Assembly (NCBI GenBank): GCA_964618215.1
Contig: CAZTZE010000010.1
Coordinates: forward strand, 1 to 64,000
Origin: CG2-30-58-95 sp964618215
GTDB lineage: Bacteria > Chloroflexota > Anaerolineae > Anaerolineales > Villigracilaceae
Length of the DNA stretch: 64,000 nt
Reading direction: 5' to 3'
A program made the position numbers and the translations under genes. Position 1 is the stretch's first letter. The number at the start of each line of letters is the position of its first letter. Of the stretch, positions 14,049 to 23,030 are shown piece after piece. Below the pieces are notes generated by a model, which saw nothing but the letters and a program-made list of their open reading frames with translations, was not told where the DNA came from and did not search any database.

Positions 14049-16739
14049 TTATGGCACCTCGTAAATCGTCACACTGCCGTTTTGATAGACGGGACGGAGA
14101 AAGCGCTGGAATTTGGTCTCATTTACGCGGTAGGTGTTCCGTTCCAGCGTCCCAACGTAGACGTAGCGGACGTTGTACTGGGTCAGGATGGCTTGGGCTG
14201 TGTTCCAGTCGCTGGTCTCGTACAGACGCTGGATGTCGTCCATGCGCGTGCCCTGTTCAGCGTAACCGTCGCGCCACTGGGACTCGTGCATCGGCCAGCC
14301 GAGCACGGCCGGAAGTCCAGTATAAGTTGAGATGTGAGCATAGTCAGAGTAACTGGCGGTCGGCGTGGTGGCCTCGGCGATCACCCCGTAAGGTGCAGTC
14401 TGCAGCCAGCGAATGGCCTTGGCATCTTCGGGGTACTGGCGGTCGAGATGGGCTGCGCCGTCCAGCGTGAGGCCGAAGGGTGGCTGAAAGTTGTTGGTTT
14501 TATTCAGCAGGCTGAGGGTCGGGTAAGTGAGCGCCGCGAAGAGCAGAAGCACTAGCCCGATGCTGTAGAGCCAATTCCAGACGCGGCGCAGGCGCTGCAA
14601 CATAACTGCTGCGCCGAAAGCGGCCGCCAGGCTCCACATCAGCCAGGCTTGATAGTAGAACTTGAAGATGGTGTTCATGCGCCAGCCGAACTGGTCGCGC
14701 AGGTAAACAAATTCGGGGGCGAGGACGAGCAGGGCGCCGAGGAGGATGAGCAGCAACACAAAGGATGAAGGATGAAGGATGAAGGATGAATTGTATGGGT
14801 CTTCATCTTCAGCTTTCATCTCTTCGACTTTGCTCCCTGGTCTAACCGCCAGGGCAGGCCTTCCGCCTTCTGACTTCAAGAGGAACGCCAACGGAACCGC
14901 CAACAACGCCAGCAAGGTCAACAAACCACCGGCATAGGATAACCGCTTGAGATTCGCGCTCGCGAAGAAGGCGCTTGCATCGGTTGCGCCTTGGGATTGC
15001 AAAAACGAGGCGGCGAACTCTGGAAGCCGCAGCTCGGCGAACCATCCCATCGCCCAAGAAAAAAGCCACAAGAAAAATACCAAACCAAACGCCAGGCCAA
15101 TTCCCAAGACCCAATTGGCCGGGTGTTTCTCTCCCCGCCAAAAGTAGAAAAGCAAGGCAAAGATCGGCAGGAGTAGCGATCCGAACATCACCCACAGGTG
15201 CGCGCCGCGCGTCGGGCTGACCAGGTTGGGAAGGACACCGCCCGCCTGGGATGAAAAGCCAAAATAAAAAGGCAAATACAGCATGAGAGCCAGAATGCCG
15301 AGAGGCAGGGCGAAGGCTAAAAATTCTTCCAGTCTTTGCAACCGCCAGCCTTCGTCACGCGCGCGGGCAATGACACTCAAAGAACGAGTGCAGGCAAGTG
15401 CACCGCAAACCAAAGCCAGATAAATCGGGAAATCCCAGATATTCAGAAACGCCAGCCCACCCAGGACCACAGCCGAGAAGAAAAAGCCAGTGCGGTTGAC
15501 CGGCACGCGGATGACGCGCATGCCAAACAGGCTCGTCTCGCCGCGGAAGCCGCCCAGGAAGAGGTTGAGCGCCACGGCGATAGCCAGCAGGCCGAAGGGC
15601 ATGGCCAGTACGTGCGGATGCAGGTCGCCGAGCAAATAGGAGAAGAAAGGGAACTCGTCAATGATCTCACGCCAGTTTCCGGCCAAGTCGTAATCCTGGA
15701 CGACGCGCGAGGCGCGCCACCACCACCAGAAGCGCTCGGGGATCCAGCCGAGGGGTTGGGAGGGCGGATGGGTGAGGTCTTTGATATCCAGCCATGTCCA
15801 AAAATTCGTTGAAGGTCGAAGGTCGAAGGTCGAAGGCTGGCTGGCGGAAGGCCAGAAGAGGCCGCGGCGGTGGAGGACTTCGAGGAAGCCTTCGAGGTTG
15901 GAGACGAGGAGAAGAAATAAGGGGCCGAGGAATGCGTAATGCGTGTTGCGTGTTGCGTGTTGCGGATGGCAGATGGAGGCTTGTCCATTGTCCGTGGTCG
16001 GTAGTCTATGGTCTATCTTGCGCCAAGTCTCCAGCAGGTTATAGAGAATCCCATACGCACCGATGGCGCTCAGGGCAAAAACCAGCGCGAGCATAAGGTT
16101 GAAGGCAACGCTGCCCAATACACCGGTTAGTTTGGCGAGCATGGCGGTCAATACATAGCCGAAGTAGTAATACGAGATGGCGTACCCCGACAGCCAGGGG
16201 TCATGCGGCGGGAAGGCCGGCGAGCGCAGGATGGCATTGATGAAGGCCAGTTCCATCGGCTTTTCGGTGCCGACGATCTCCGGGTTGGCGGCGCGGACGA
16301 GGGCGAGGAAGGCGAAGGAAAGCAGGAAGAGCGCCTCAGTGATGAAGATCAGGCGGAGGTTGGATTTCAGCCAGGTGACGAGTGATGAGTGACGAGTGAC
16401 CCTTCGGCTATCCCTTCGTTCCCTTCGTTCCCTTCGTTCCTCAGGGCAGGCGAGTGAAGGCTGGTCGTCCGGGGTTTGTTGATCGTGGGCTGTTTTCCAA
16501 AATGCCCAGGCGCTCAAGCCTGCCAGGATCAGCAATGCCAGGATCAATCCGCCGAGGTTGTTTGGCGCGATCCCCAACGAGGCCAGCAGCCAGAAGATAT
16601 AGCCCCACAACAACAGTCCCAGCGCCCGCGCCAGGCTATAGCCGCGGTCGGCTAAGGCCGGAAAGAGGCGAAAGGCCAGGGGGAAAGTCAACAGGCCGAG
16701 AAATGAGATGGCGAGATACCAGGATAAGAAGGAGAGCAT
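14049..16739 (-). CDS. DUF2298 (Chlor_Arch_YYY) polytopic membrane protein
   Basis: An 896-residue, very hydrophobic protein with the DUF2298 blocks: ...GTEKPMELAFINAILRS, PPHDPWLSGYAISYYYFGYV, FFSYLLGDLHPHVLAMPF, and near the C-terminus a soluble end with RMDDIQRLYETSDW and VRYVYVGTLE. The family is thought to act in lipid-linked sugar transfer, by analogy with the GT39-like proteins it is fused to or neighbours. No reaction is proven. The coding sequence carries at least five heptamer arrays and one 9-bp array, all in frame and mostly in loops between helices. It lies upstream of, and in line with, the TumE/TumA-like pair. Confidence 0.85.
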   Translation of the reverse strand: MLSFLSWYLAISFLGLLTFPLAFRLFPALADRGYSLARALGLLLWGYIFWLLASLGIAPNNLGGLILALLILAGLSAWAFWKTAHDQQTPDDQPSLACPEERRERRERRDSRRVTRHSSLVTWLKSNLRLIFITEALFLLSFAFLALVRAANPEIVGTEKPMELAFINAILRSPAFPPHDPWLSGYAISYYYFGYVLTAMLAKLTGVLGSVAFNLMLALVFALSAIGAYGILYNLLETWRKIDHRLPTTDNGQASICHPQHATRNTHYAFLGPLFLLLVSNLEGFLEVLHRRGLFWPSASQPSTFDLRPSTNFWTWLDIKDLTHPPSQPLGWIPERFWWWWRASRVVQDYDLAGNWREIIDEFPFFSYLLGDLHPHVLAMPFGLLAIAVALNLFLGGFRGETSLFGMRVIRVPVNRTGFFFSAVVLGGLAFLNIWDFPIYLALVCGALACTRSLSVIARARDEGWRLQRLEEFLAFALPLGILALMLYLPFYFGFSSQAGGVLPNLVSPTRGAHLWVMFGSLLLPIFALLFYFWRGEKHPANWVLGIGLAFGLVFFLWLFSWAMGWFAELRLPEFAASFLQSQGATDASAFFASANLKRLSYAGGLLTLLALLAVPLAFLLKSEGGRPALAVRPGSKVEEMKAEDEDPYNSSFILHPSSFVLLLILLGALLVLAPEFVYLRDQFGWRMNTIFKFYYQAWLMWSLAAAFGAAVMLQRLRRVWNWLYSIGLVLLLFAALTYPTLSLLNKTNNFQPPFGLTLDGAAHLDRQYPEDAKAIRWLQTAPYGVIAEATTPTASYSDYAHISTYTGLPAVLGWPMHESQWRDGYAEQGTRMDDIQRLYETSDWNTAQAILTQYNVRYVYVGTLERNTYRVNETKFQRFLRPVYQNGSVTIYEVP
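14761..14788. repeat. AAGGATG x4 tandem array inside the DUF2298 gene
   Basis: Four exact AAGGATG units. On the coding strand they read as NSSFILHPSSFV in a loop before a transmembrane helix. Confidence 0.95.
15811..15838. repeat. GAAGGTC x3-4 tandem array inside the DUF2298 gene
   Basis: Three exact GAAGGTC units and one variant, read on the coding strand as QPSTFDLRPST. Confidence 0.92.
15931..16017. repeat. Two further 7-bp arrays inside the DUF2298 gene
   Basis: At 15931-15965 there are five units of the AATGCGT/GTTGCGT type, read as HPQHATRNTHYA. At 15983-16017 there are exactly five units GTCCATT, GTCCGTG, GTCGGTA, GTCTATG and GTCTATC, read as DHRLPTTDNGQ. Together they make one hydrophilic loop of about 30 residues. 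Confidence 0.88.
16375..16438. repeat. GTGACGA 7-bp array followed by a CCCTTCGTT 9-bp array
   Basis: Four GTGACGA-type heptamers (16375-16402) are followed by three exact CCCTTCGTT units (16412-16438), all within the DUF2298 gene. The coding strand reads the second as repeated ERRE-type residues and the first as RRVTRHSSLVT. Confidence 0.9.
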
Positions 16740-16764
16740 AGAAAATCAACCTAAATCTGGTAAA

Positions 16765-17757
16765 TTACAGCACCTTTACCATACGCTGATAACCGCTATC
16801 GCCGCAACGCTGCTGCAAGCGGGAGTAAGTTGCCGTTTCCACGATGCGATATCCCAAACGCAAATAGAGCTGGCGGGCGGCGTCATTTTGAAACGCCACG
16901 ATCAAGGAGCATTTTCTCAAGCCGTTCCTGGCCGCCTGTTCCTCCGCAAACGCCAGCAGGCGCCTGCCAATCCTCTGTCCCTGAAATTGGGAGAAAACGG
17001 CCAGGTCGCTGATATAGTATTCATCACTTTCAGCCTCCCGACCTCCAGCCAGCGGCAAGAGGCGCACGAAGATGCGCAACACCTCGCCCACGCCCAGAAT
17101 TCTAAACAGATGCCACCCGGTCTGGCGATCCAGCCGCAGCATGATTTTCGCAGGATGAGCCAGCAGCAGCCCGGCGATGTCCCCGTTTTTCTCGGCGATA
17201 AAAGCATGTTCGTGACCAAAACGGTTATTCCCGACGACAAACAACCTCTCCAACACAGCCAACGTTTTGGCCGGCTGACCATTTCCAAAGAGGTATTCAC
17301 CGAAGCGGCCCAACGCCATGTGCATCAACCTTGCGGCGGATTTGGCATCTTCCGGGCGAGCCGGGCGAATGATCAACTCGCCTTCCATTTCGCGCTCTAC
17401 CGAGTAGGCCTTCGGCAAGGATGGCGGCAGCACGAACAGGCCATCCGGGCCAGGCTCGAAATCCAAAACCTTGACGACAGCCTCCAGATTGATCGCACCG
17501 TAAACGTGGGGGAACAGTTCCTCCGGCTTATCCACCCCCGGCTCCCAACGGACCTCGGGCCTGAGTCGCCGCGGGTCAACGACCAGCAGCACCAGTCCAC
17601 GCTGACCGGCGAAGAACGCATCCGCGACGCGCAGTACCTGCTCACACGTCGAGCAATGGATAAAGCCCTCGGTCGCCAGCGTGTCGGCAGTATACGCACC
17701 AGTTTTTTGCGCGACCAGCCAGGAGGCGCGGGACGTGATGTGGAGGATTAGGGTCAT
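16765..17757 (-). CDS. DUF952-GNAT fusion protein
   Basis: About 330 residues from ATG 17757, whose ATGA overlaps the stop of the large upstream gene. The N-terminal 110 residues (LILHITSRASW, TEGFIHCSTCEQVLRVAD, and ELFPHVYGAINLEAV) match DUF952, a small domain of uncertain function. The C-terminal 200 residues form a GNAT N-acetyltransferase with the acetyl-CoA loop FQGQRIGRRLLAFAEE and a final NDAARQLYLRLGYR. The substrate is unknown. Coupling to the GT39-DUF2298 gene suggests co-expression with envelope functions. The fusion is unusual but the reading frame is continuous. Confidence 0.82.
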   Translation of the reverse strand: MTLILHITSRASWLVAQKTGAYTADTLATEGFIHCSTCEQVLRVADAFFAGQRGLVLLVVDPRRLRPEVRWEPGVDKPEELFPHVYGAINLEAVVKVLDFEPGPDGLFVLPPSLPKAYSVEREMEGELIIRPARPEDAKSAARLMHMALGRFGEYLFGNGQPAKTLAVLERLFVVGNNRFGHEHAFIAEKNGDIAGLLLAHPAKIMLRLDRQTGWHLFRILGVGEVLRIFVRLLPLAGGREAESDEYYISDLAVFSQFQGQRIGRRLLAFAEEQAARNGLRKCSLIVAFQNDAARQLYLRLGYRIVETATYSRLQQRCGDSGYQRMVKVL

Positions 17758-20700
17758 GGCAAAACCTCGTAGATAACCGTCTGTCCATCGCGATACACTT
17801 CCTGCCACAGTTGTCCGTTGAGCCAATCAAATTTCAACAAACCTTCGCCGATATATGCGGCGCGCTCCAGTTGCCCAACGATAACGTAGCGGACATTGTA
17901 TTTCTTCAAGAAGGCCTGCGCGGCAGCCGGGTCGCTGGTGGTGTAGAAATTGGCAATCTCAGCGACGCGCTCCCAGACCCAGTTGGACATCAAGGCGCGC
18001 TGCTGGCGCTGGTGCCAATTCCAGCCGACCACGCCGGGCAGTCCGGTGTAGATGGTGAAACGCGTCCCCCAGCGGTACTCCGGCACGTTAGCCTCCACGA
18101 TGACCGGCGATCCCTGAACGTTGTCTTGCATCCAACGAATGGCGCGGTAGTCCTGGCTCAAGTCCATCTCCACGCCGAAATCGGCATAACGAGCATAGGC
18201 CATGTAAGTCATGCTGTCGAGGCCACGCGGGGCGGCGGGATTCATGCGGTCGCGAATCTTGACCATCCCGACCACCAATAGGAAGAGCGCCGCGCATGAA
18301 ACAAGGATGGCCGCGGTTACATTCCAGGCCGTGCGCCAGCGGGGCAGCCATTGCGGGATTTCGACCAGCAGCCAGCCGAAAGCCGCCGCGGCGCTGATGC
18401 CGAGCATGATCCAGGCTTGCACGTAAAACTTGAAGACGGTGTTCATGCGCCCCACATCCCCGCGCAGGACGATGATTTCGACCACCATCGTCAGCAGCAG
18501 GCTGGTGCCGACCATGAACAGGACCAGGCGTTTGCCATCCGGGATCCCCGGACGGAAAATCAGCGCCGCCGCCCAAACCGCCAGCGGTAAGGCCAGCCAG
18601 AGAACAGTGACGCCTTTCCAGGGAACATTCTGGCTGGAACTCATCACCCAGGCCTGCTGGAGGATCAACGCAAGAAGAATGAGGAGCAGCGCGGCGTAGA
18701 TCAGATCCCGGTAGGGACGCAGTTTGCGCAGGGCAGAGAGCGGCGTCTCGGCCAACCACTGACGCGTCTCCCAGACCATCCAGGAGACGATGAAGAATAG
18801 AAACACGCCCCAGTGGACGAGGTAGGAGGAGATGTTCGAGCGCCCGCCTTTCCAGGCTTCGACCGTGTTATAGGCTTGCGCAAACCATTGCGAGAAAGGC
18901 TGGTAAAGCAGGAGGGACCCTACGGCCACCAGCGCAACGGCCGCGCCGGCTGCCAGCAGGAGGCGCTTCCCCCACCCCGGAAGAGGCAGCCGGAGGCGCT
19001 CCACGTCGGCGTAGCGTACGAGGGTGTAGAACAGAACCAGCGCACCCAATGTGAGGTAGGTATAGAAATCCCAGGTGTTGGTCGGTTTGAGCGCGCCGAT
19101 AACCAACCCGCCGAGGAAGAGACCCAGGCAGGCATCCAGGCGGCTCTTCCACCTGCCTTTCGCCAGCAGCACAGAGAGCGCCCAGGCAATCACCAGCACC
19201 GTCAGCGAGAAAGCAATCATGTGCGCGTGCAAGTCGGACCACAGGAAAGTAAAAAGCGGGAATTCAGTAATCGGGTCACCGGAGGTGAATGGCAGGGCGC
19301 GGCTGGGCCACCAGAACCAGTCGCGGGGCGGGAGAGGCAGGTTTTGACCACTCAGGGACAGGAAGAAACCTTTCACAGTCCACCAGATGCGCTCGAAGAT
19401 GCTGGCCTTGTCAATCAACCCGCCCGGTGCAATGATGCAATCATGGATATTGGTAAAACCGAGCCGCGCGCTCGGGGCAGCGCTGCACATGAAACCGCGG
19501 TAAAACAAGCGGAGGATGCCGAGGTTGCCGAGCAGCACCATTGCGCTGGAGGCAGCCAAGCCAGGGATGAAGGATGAAGGATGAAGGATGAATTTTTCCG
19601 CCTTCAGCCTTCCGCCTTCATCCTTGTTGACAAGGTTCCAACCCACCGAAAACGCACCCATTGCCAGCATGGCGAACAGCGTTGGCAGGATGAAGTTGTA
19701 GGCAATCGAAGGGACGATACCGAGCAGTTTGACCGGCGTGCCGACAATCACGTAGCCGTAATAGTAATAGTTGATGTAGCCACCCGCGAACCAGGGGTCG
19801 TAAGGCGGGAAGGTGGTGCTCTTCAAGACGGCATTGAAATAAGAAAAGTTCATCGGCCGCTCACCGCCATTGACCTCATGCCAGAGGTCCGGGTTGCCGA
19901 GGCGGATGAATAAATCCAGCAGGAAGAAGGCCAGGAACAACCCTTCGACGATGAGGAAGTATTTGCGTTTTGACTTCCACTCAGCGCGCAATTCCGCGCG
20001 TTGACGATAAGCCAGCGCCGCGCCGATCAGCGCTACCGCCCCGAAAGCGATTCCAATGACGGCGCGGCTGTAAGTTAATCCAAGCGAACCAGCCAGCCAG
20101 GATAGCCAGGCCCAGAGCAGCAAACCAAAGATGCGCGCCAGCGGATAGCCTCTATCCGCCAGGCCGGGCAGCGCCATGCGCACAAACGGATAGGCAAACA
20201 AGCCGAGGACAAAAATGGTGAGATACCACAAAACCAACCCAATGAGCGGATAGCGGTTTTGCAGCGCCTGATAATCGAACAATTCCGACCACGTCCCGCC
20301 CGCCTGCTGAACAGCCAGCCGGTCGGTGGGCAGCATCAAATCCTTGTAACTGCCGGCCTGTTTCGGCGTCAAATGAACGGCATGACTGGTATCCACCGCG
20401 CCGAGCAGCGCGGCGACGTGAGCGGCATCGTAATCGGCGCGTTTCTGGAAGATGAATACCTTGGCGTGGTCATAAATTGTGAAGGCTTCTTCGGCAAACT
20501 GGTCGTTGATGACCAACGCGCCAAGCGTGGGATACGATTCAAACACCGCCGCCAAATCGTAGCCCAGATTGCCCTGAAAATCGCCGGGCTGCGCCACGTT
20601 GTAACACCAGATAATCTCTTTTTCCGGCGGACAGCCAAGCAGTTCGCGGTAATAGACCGTCGTCAGCGGATAACGCTCCGGCAGGCGCACAATCTGGCTG

Positions 20701-22856
20701 AACTGGTGATTGGATGGGATGAAGATGTAATCGGCCTGGTCGAGCGTGTCGGTGAAACGGGCTAATTTTTCGGCGTTGTCGGGCCAATAGACCTGGAGAT
20801 TCAATCCGCCCGGATAAATGCCGCCAAAGCCATCATATTCGGTGCGGAAAGGCAGGCCCAAATCCCAATCGGTTTCGTTGGCAAGCGCTGCGCCGGACAA
20901 GGTCAGCGCGCCGTCCGTATTTTCAAGACGCAGGAAGTAGGTCTGGCCTTTCGTCACCGCGAGCGGGCGGTTGAGCACGAGCGTATAGGCTTCACCGCGC
21001 AGGTCTTTCGTCGGAGTGAAATCCGCGGTCAGCGAGGCGGTGGCAAGGATTTGCTCCGGGGTGGGATTCGGCGCGAGGGCGAGAGACAGGCTGAAGGTCG
21101 CAGTGCCCGTTCCGGCGTTATTGGCAACATGCGCCAGCAGAATATCCGTCAAAATCCCATCCCGTTGGGCGGTAAAAGCAGCTTCAAAAGGCAAACCTGG
21201 CTGGATGGGTGCGCCATGAAACGGCAGCGGCTGACTGTATGTTGTCCCGTCTGGTATTTGAAGCCGCAGGTTGATCGGGCCGGGGATGTTCTGAAAAATC
21301 CAGCGCGAGGCGGCCAGGCGGGTTTCGGTGCGGGTGTAGATGCGCGTGAAGGCGAATGCCCAGGCGGCGGTGAGGAGCAAAACAGTGATGCCGATGAAAA
21401 GCGCCAGAAACTTGCTCACGAAGGGTGAAGGATGAAGGATGAAGGATGTTTTTACGTTTTCATCCTTCCGCCTTCCGCCTTCCGCCTTTTTCCTGCCTTC
21501 CCAAATCCGAATGATTATCCAACCCCCCATCATCGCCAGCAGCGGGTAAATGGGCAATTGATAGCGCATGGTCGGGTTGAACTGGATGGATTGCCAGAGG
21601 AAATAAGCCGCCGTCCAACCCCAAAGCAGGGCGTGCTGCTTCCACTCGCCTTTGAGCATCCGCCAGCCCATCCACAGGAAGCCGGCCCAAGCCAGGATGC
21701 CGAGCGGCAGGCCGAGTCCCCAGACGGTCAGATTTTCGAACGAATACAGGTGCGAGCGGCGCGCCCATTGTAGGGCGAAAGGCACGTCCGCATCGCCGCT
21801 GGCCTGGGAGCGCTGTTCGCGGATGTCGGCGATCCATTCAGGATTAGGCTTGAGACCGAAGAAGCCGGGACCGCTGAAAGCGTACGGCTGGAAGAGGCGG
21901 AAAGCCAGCAGCGCCGCGAGCGCGCCCGTTATCAAGTAAACAGTGATCAGTGACCAGTTGACAGTGTTCAGTGTCCAGTGTTCAGTGTTCAGTTTTTCAT
22001 CGCGTGACTGAATACTGAAAACTGAACACTGATTACTGTATCGAATAAAAAGCGCCGCCGGCAGCACCACCGCCAGGACGATGGCATTGATCTTCGAGGC
22101 CACCGCCATGCCGAGGGCGAAGCCGAAGGCGAGGCTGGGCCAGAGGAGGGGGTCGCGCGCGATGCGCGAGAGAGTAGAGAACAGAAAGGAGAGAGTAGTC
22201 CCCCTCCCCTTACTAATCTCTAATCTCTTCTCTCTATTCTCCCCAAACGCAATCTCCACCGTAAAGTACAGCGCCAGAAACATAAAGAAGGTGGTGAAAT
22301 TATCCGTCGTCCAGAAATGCGACTGCTGGATCTGCATCACCGCCAGCGAGGAGAACGCTGCCGCCAGCAGTCCGACGCGGCGGTTGTAGACGCGCGCGGC
22401 GATGAAATAAAGCAGAACAAGCGTGCCTAAATCCGCCAGCGCCGAGAGCAGCCGCCCGACCAAATTGACCTGGTCGTAGCCGGTCTGGCCTGACCACTCA
22501 GCAACATAGCGGACGATAAACATCGGCAGCGTGCCATAGACAAAAAAGCCATAGCCGCGGTTGTGCGGATTTAGCGTGGATTTGGCCGTGTTGAAATAAT
22601 CCCCGGCGCTCATCCAGCGTTTCTGCTCCGGCGGGCAGGCTTCCAGCGGCACGGACGGGTCGGCGCATACTTTGGGCTGCAGCGCCGTCTCGACCATGGT
22701 CAGAAAACGCTCATCGGGGTGGGGGTGCTGGCCCTCGTCCCAGTTGAGGCCGACCAGACGAAAGTACGCCCCAACCAGCAGCACGACAATCAACAGCAAG
22801 TCATAGACCCAGCCCCATTTATGTTCAGAAGTCATCATCGCGTTGGTATTCTGCAT
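17754..22856 (-). CDS. Giant GT39-like/DUF2298 fusion membrane protein
   Basis: About 1700 residues. The first third is a GT39-like region: a helix, then LNWDEGQHPHPDERFL, the acidic GT-C loop, then further helices. A soluble beta-rich stretch follows (about 540-760, with SLTADFTPTKDLRGEAYTLV). The last 800 residues are a full DUF2298 unit (NGGERPMNFSYFNAVLKSTT, PPYDPWFAGGYINYYYYGYV, FTFLWSDLHAHMIAF, ending VRYVIVGQLERAAYIGEG). This is the known two-domain class of the family. I place the start at the ATG at 22856; the ORF runs open upstream to 22976 only because it reads through a repeat. Several heptamer arrays lie in frame inside it. Confidence 0.85.
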   Translation of the reverse strand: MQNTNAMMTSEHKWGWVYDLLLIVVLLVGAYFRLVGLNWDEGQHPHPDERFLTMVETALQPKVCADPSVPLEACPPEQKRWMSAGDYFNTAKSTLNPHNRGYGFFVYGTLPMFIVRYVAEWSGQTGYDQVNLVGRLLSALADLGTLVLLYFIAARVYNRRVGLLAAAFSSLAVMQIQQSHFWTTDNFTTFFMFLALYFTVEIAFGENREKRLEISKGRGTTLSFLFSTLSRIARDPLLWPSLAFGFALGMAVASKINAIVLAVVLPAALFIRYSNQCSVFSIQSRDEKLNTEHWTLNTVNWSLITVYLITGALAALLAFRLFQPYAFSGPGFFGLKPNPEWIADIREQRSQASGDADVPFALQWARRSHLYSFENLTVWGLGLPLGILAWAGFLWMGWRMLKGEWKQHALLWGWTAAYFLWQSIQFNPTMRYQLPIYPLLAMMGGWIIIRIWEGRKKAEGGRRKDENVKTSFILHPSPFVSKFLALFIGITVLLLTAAWAFAFTRIYTRTETRLAASRWIFQNIPGPINLRLQIPDGTTYSQPLPFHGAPIQPGLPFEAAFTAQRDGILTDILLAHVANNAGTGTATFSLSLALAPNPTPEQILATASLTADFTPTKDLRGEAYTLVLNRPLAVTKGQTYFLRLENTDGALTLSGAALANETDWDLGLPFRTEYDGFGGIYPGGLNLQVYWPDNAEKLARFTDTLDQADYIFIPSNHQFSQIVRLPERYPLTTVYYRELLGCPPEKEIIWCYNVAQPGDFQGNLGYDLAAVFESYPTLGALVINDQFAEEAFTIYDHAKVFIFQKRADYDAAHVAALLGAVDTSHAVHLTPKQAGSYKDLMLPTDRLAVQQAGGTWSELFDYQALQNRYPLIGLVLWYLTIFVLGLFAYPFVRMALPGLADRGYPLARIFGLLLWAWLSWLAGSLGLTYSRAVIGIAFGAVALIGAALAYRQRAELRAEWKSKRKYFLIVEGLFLAFFLLDLFIRLGNPDLWHEVNGGERPMNFSYFNAVLKSTTFPPYDPWFAGGYINYYYYGYVIVGTPVKLLGIVPSIAYNFILPTLFAMLAMGAFSVGWNLVNKDEGGRLKAEKFILHPSSFIPGLAASSAMVLLGNLGILRLFYRGFMCSAAPSARLGFTNIHDCIIAPGGLIDKASIFERIWWTVKGFFLSLSGQNLPLPPRDWFWWPSRALPFTSGDPITEFPLFTFLWSDLHAHMIAFSLTVLVIAWALSVLLAKGRWKSRLDACLGLFLGGLVIGALKPTNTWDFYTYLTLGALVLFYTLVRYADVERLRLPLPGWGKRLLLAAGAAVALVAVGSLLLYQPFSQWFAQAYNTVEAWKGGRSNISSYLVHWGVFLFFIVSWMVWETRQWLAETPLSALRKLRPYRDLIYAALLLILLALILQQAWVMSSSQNVPWKGVTVLWLALPLAVWAAALIFRPGIPDGKRLVLFMVGTSLLLTMVVEIIVLRGDVGRMNTVFKFYVQAWIMLGISAAAAFGWLLVEIPQWLPRWRTAWNVTAAILVSCAALFLLVVGMVKIRDRMNPAAPRGLDSMTYMAYARYADFGVEMDLSQDYRAIRWMQDNVQGSPVIVEANVPEYRWGTRFTIYTGLPGVVGWNWHQRQQRALMSNWVWERVAEIANFYTTSDPAAAQAFLKKYNVRYVIVGQLERAAYIGEGLLKFDWLNGQLWQEVYRDGQTVIYEVLP
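19563..19591. repeat. AAGGATG-type 7-bp array inside the fusion gene
   Basis: Three exact AAGGATG units plus a partial one, encoding FILHPSSF on the coding strand, the same peptide as in the neighbouring DUF2298 gene. Confidence 0.93.
21421..21448. repeat. AAGGATG x4 7-bp array inside the fusion gene
   Basis: AAGGGTG followed by three AAGGATG units, encoding TSFILHPSPFVS in a loop between helices of the GT39-like part. Confidence 0.93.
21941..22038. repeat. Inverted pair of CAGTGTT-type 7-bp arrays inside the fusion gene
   Basis: About seven CAGTGTT/CAGTGAC units on the plus strand are followed, after roughly 18 bases, by the same motif inverted (ACTGAATACTGAAAACTGAA and onward). The two halves could form a long hairpin. 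The coding strand reads through as CSVFSIQ, then LNTEHWTLNTVNWSLIT. Confidence 0.88.
22165..22245. repeat. AGAGAGTAGAGAA-type and CTAATCTCTAATCTC-type repeats inside the fusion gene
   Basis: Purine-rich GAGAGTAGAGAACAGAAAGG is followed by its pyrimidine-rich counterpart (CTAATCTCTAATCTCTTCTC). This gives a degenerate inverted repeat read in frame as a basic and serine-rich loop. Confidence 0.75.
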
Positions 22857-22886
22857 AGCACGGCTTCCAGCCGCAACCAAAATATT

Positions 22887-22961
22887 CACCGCAGAGATCG
22901 CAGAGTCCGCAGAGAAAACACAGGAAAAACTTTGCGTTCTCCGCGTGCTCTGCGGTGAAAT
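22887..22961. repeat. CGCAGAG-type inverted repeat upstream of the fusion gene
   Basis: Direct units ACCGCAGAGATCGCAGAG and TCCGCAGAG are followed by the inverted form TCTCCGCGTGCTCTGCGGTG. The element lies just before the chosen start of the fusion gene and artificially extends its open frame. Confidence 0.85.
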
Positions 22962-23030
22962 GATTTGCGCGAACAAGGCAAATGTCAGACGGTAATACTA
23001 TAAAACCTTCGTGTTTTTCGCGGTTTATTT

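Noticed and set aside
18813..19577. 254-codon plus-strand ORF opposite the DUF2298 fusion
   Set aside because: Highly charged Gln/Glu/Arg-rich translation typical of the complement of a membrane protein gene.
22857..22976. 40-residue N-terminal extension of the GT39-DUF2298 protein
   Set aside because: It is encoded by the CGCAGAG inverted repeat and lacks a ribosome-binding site; ATG 22856 is a better start.
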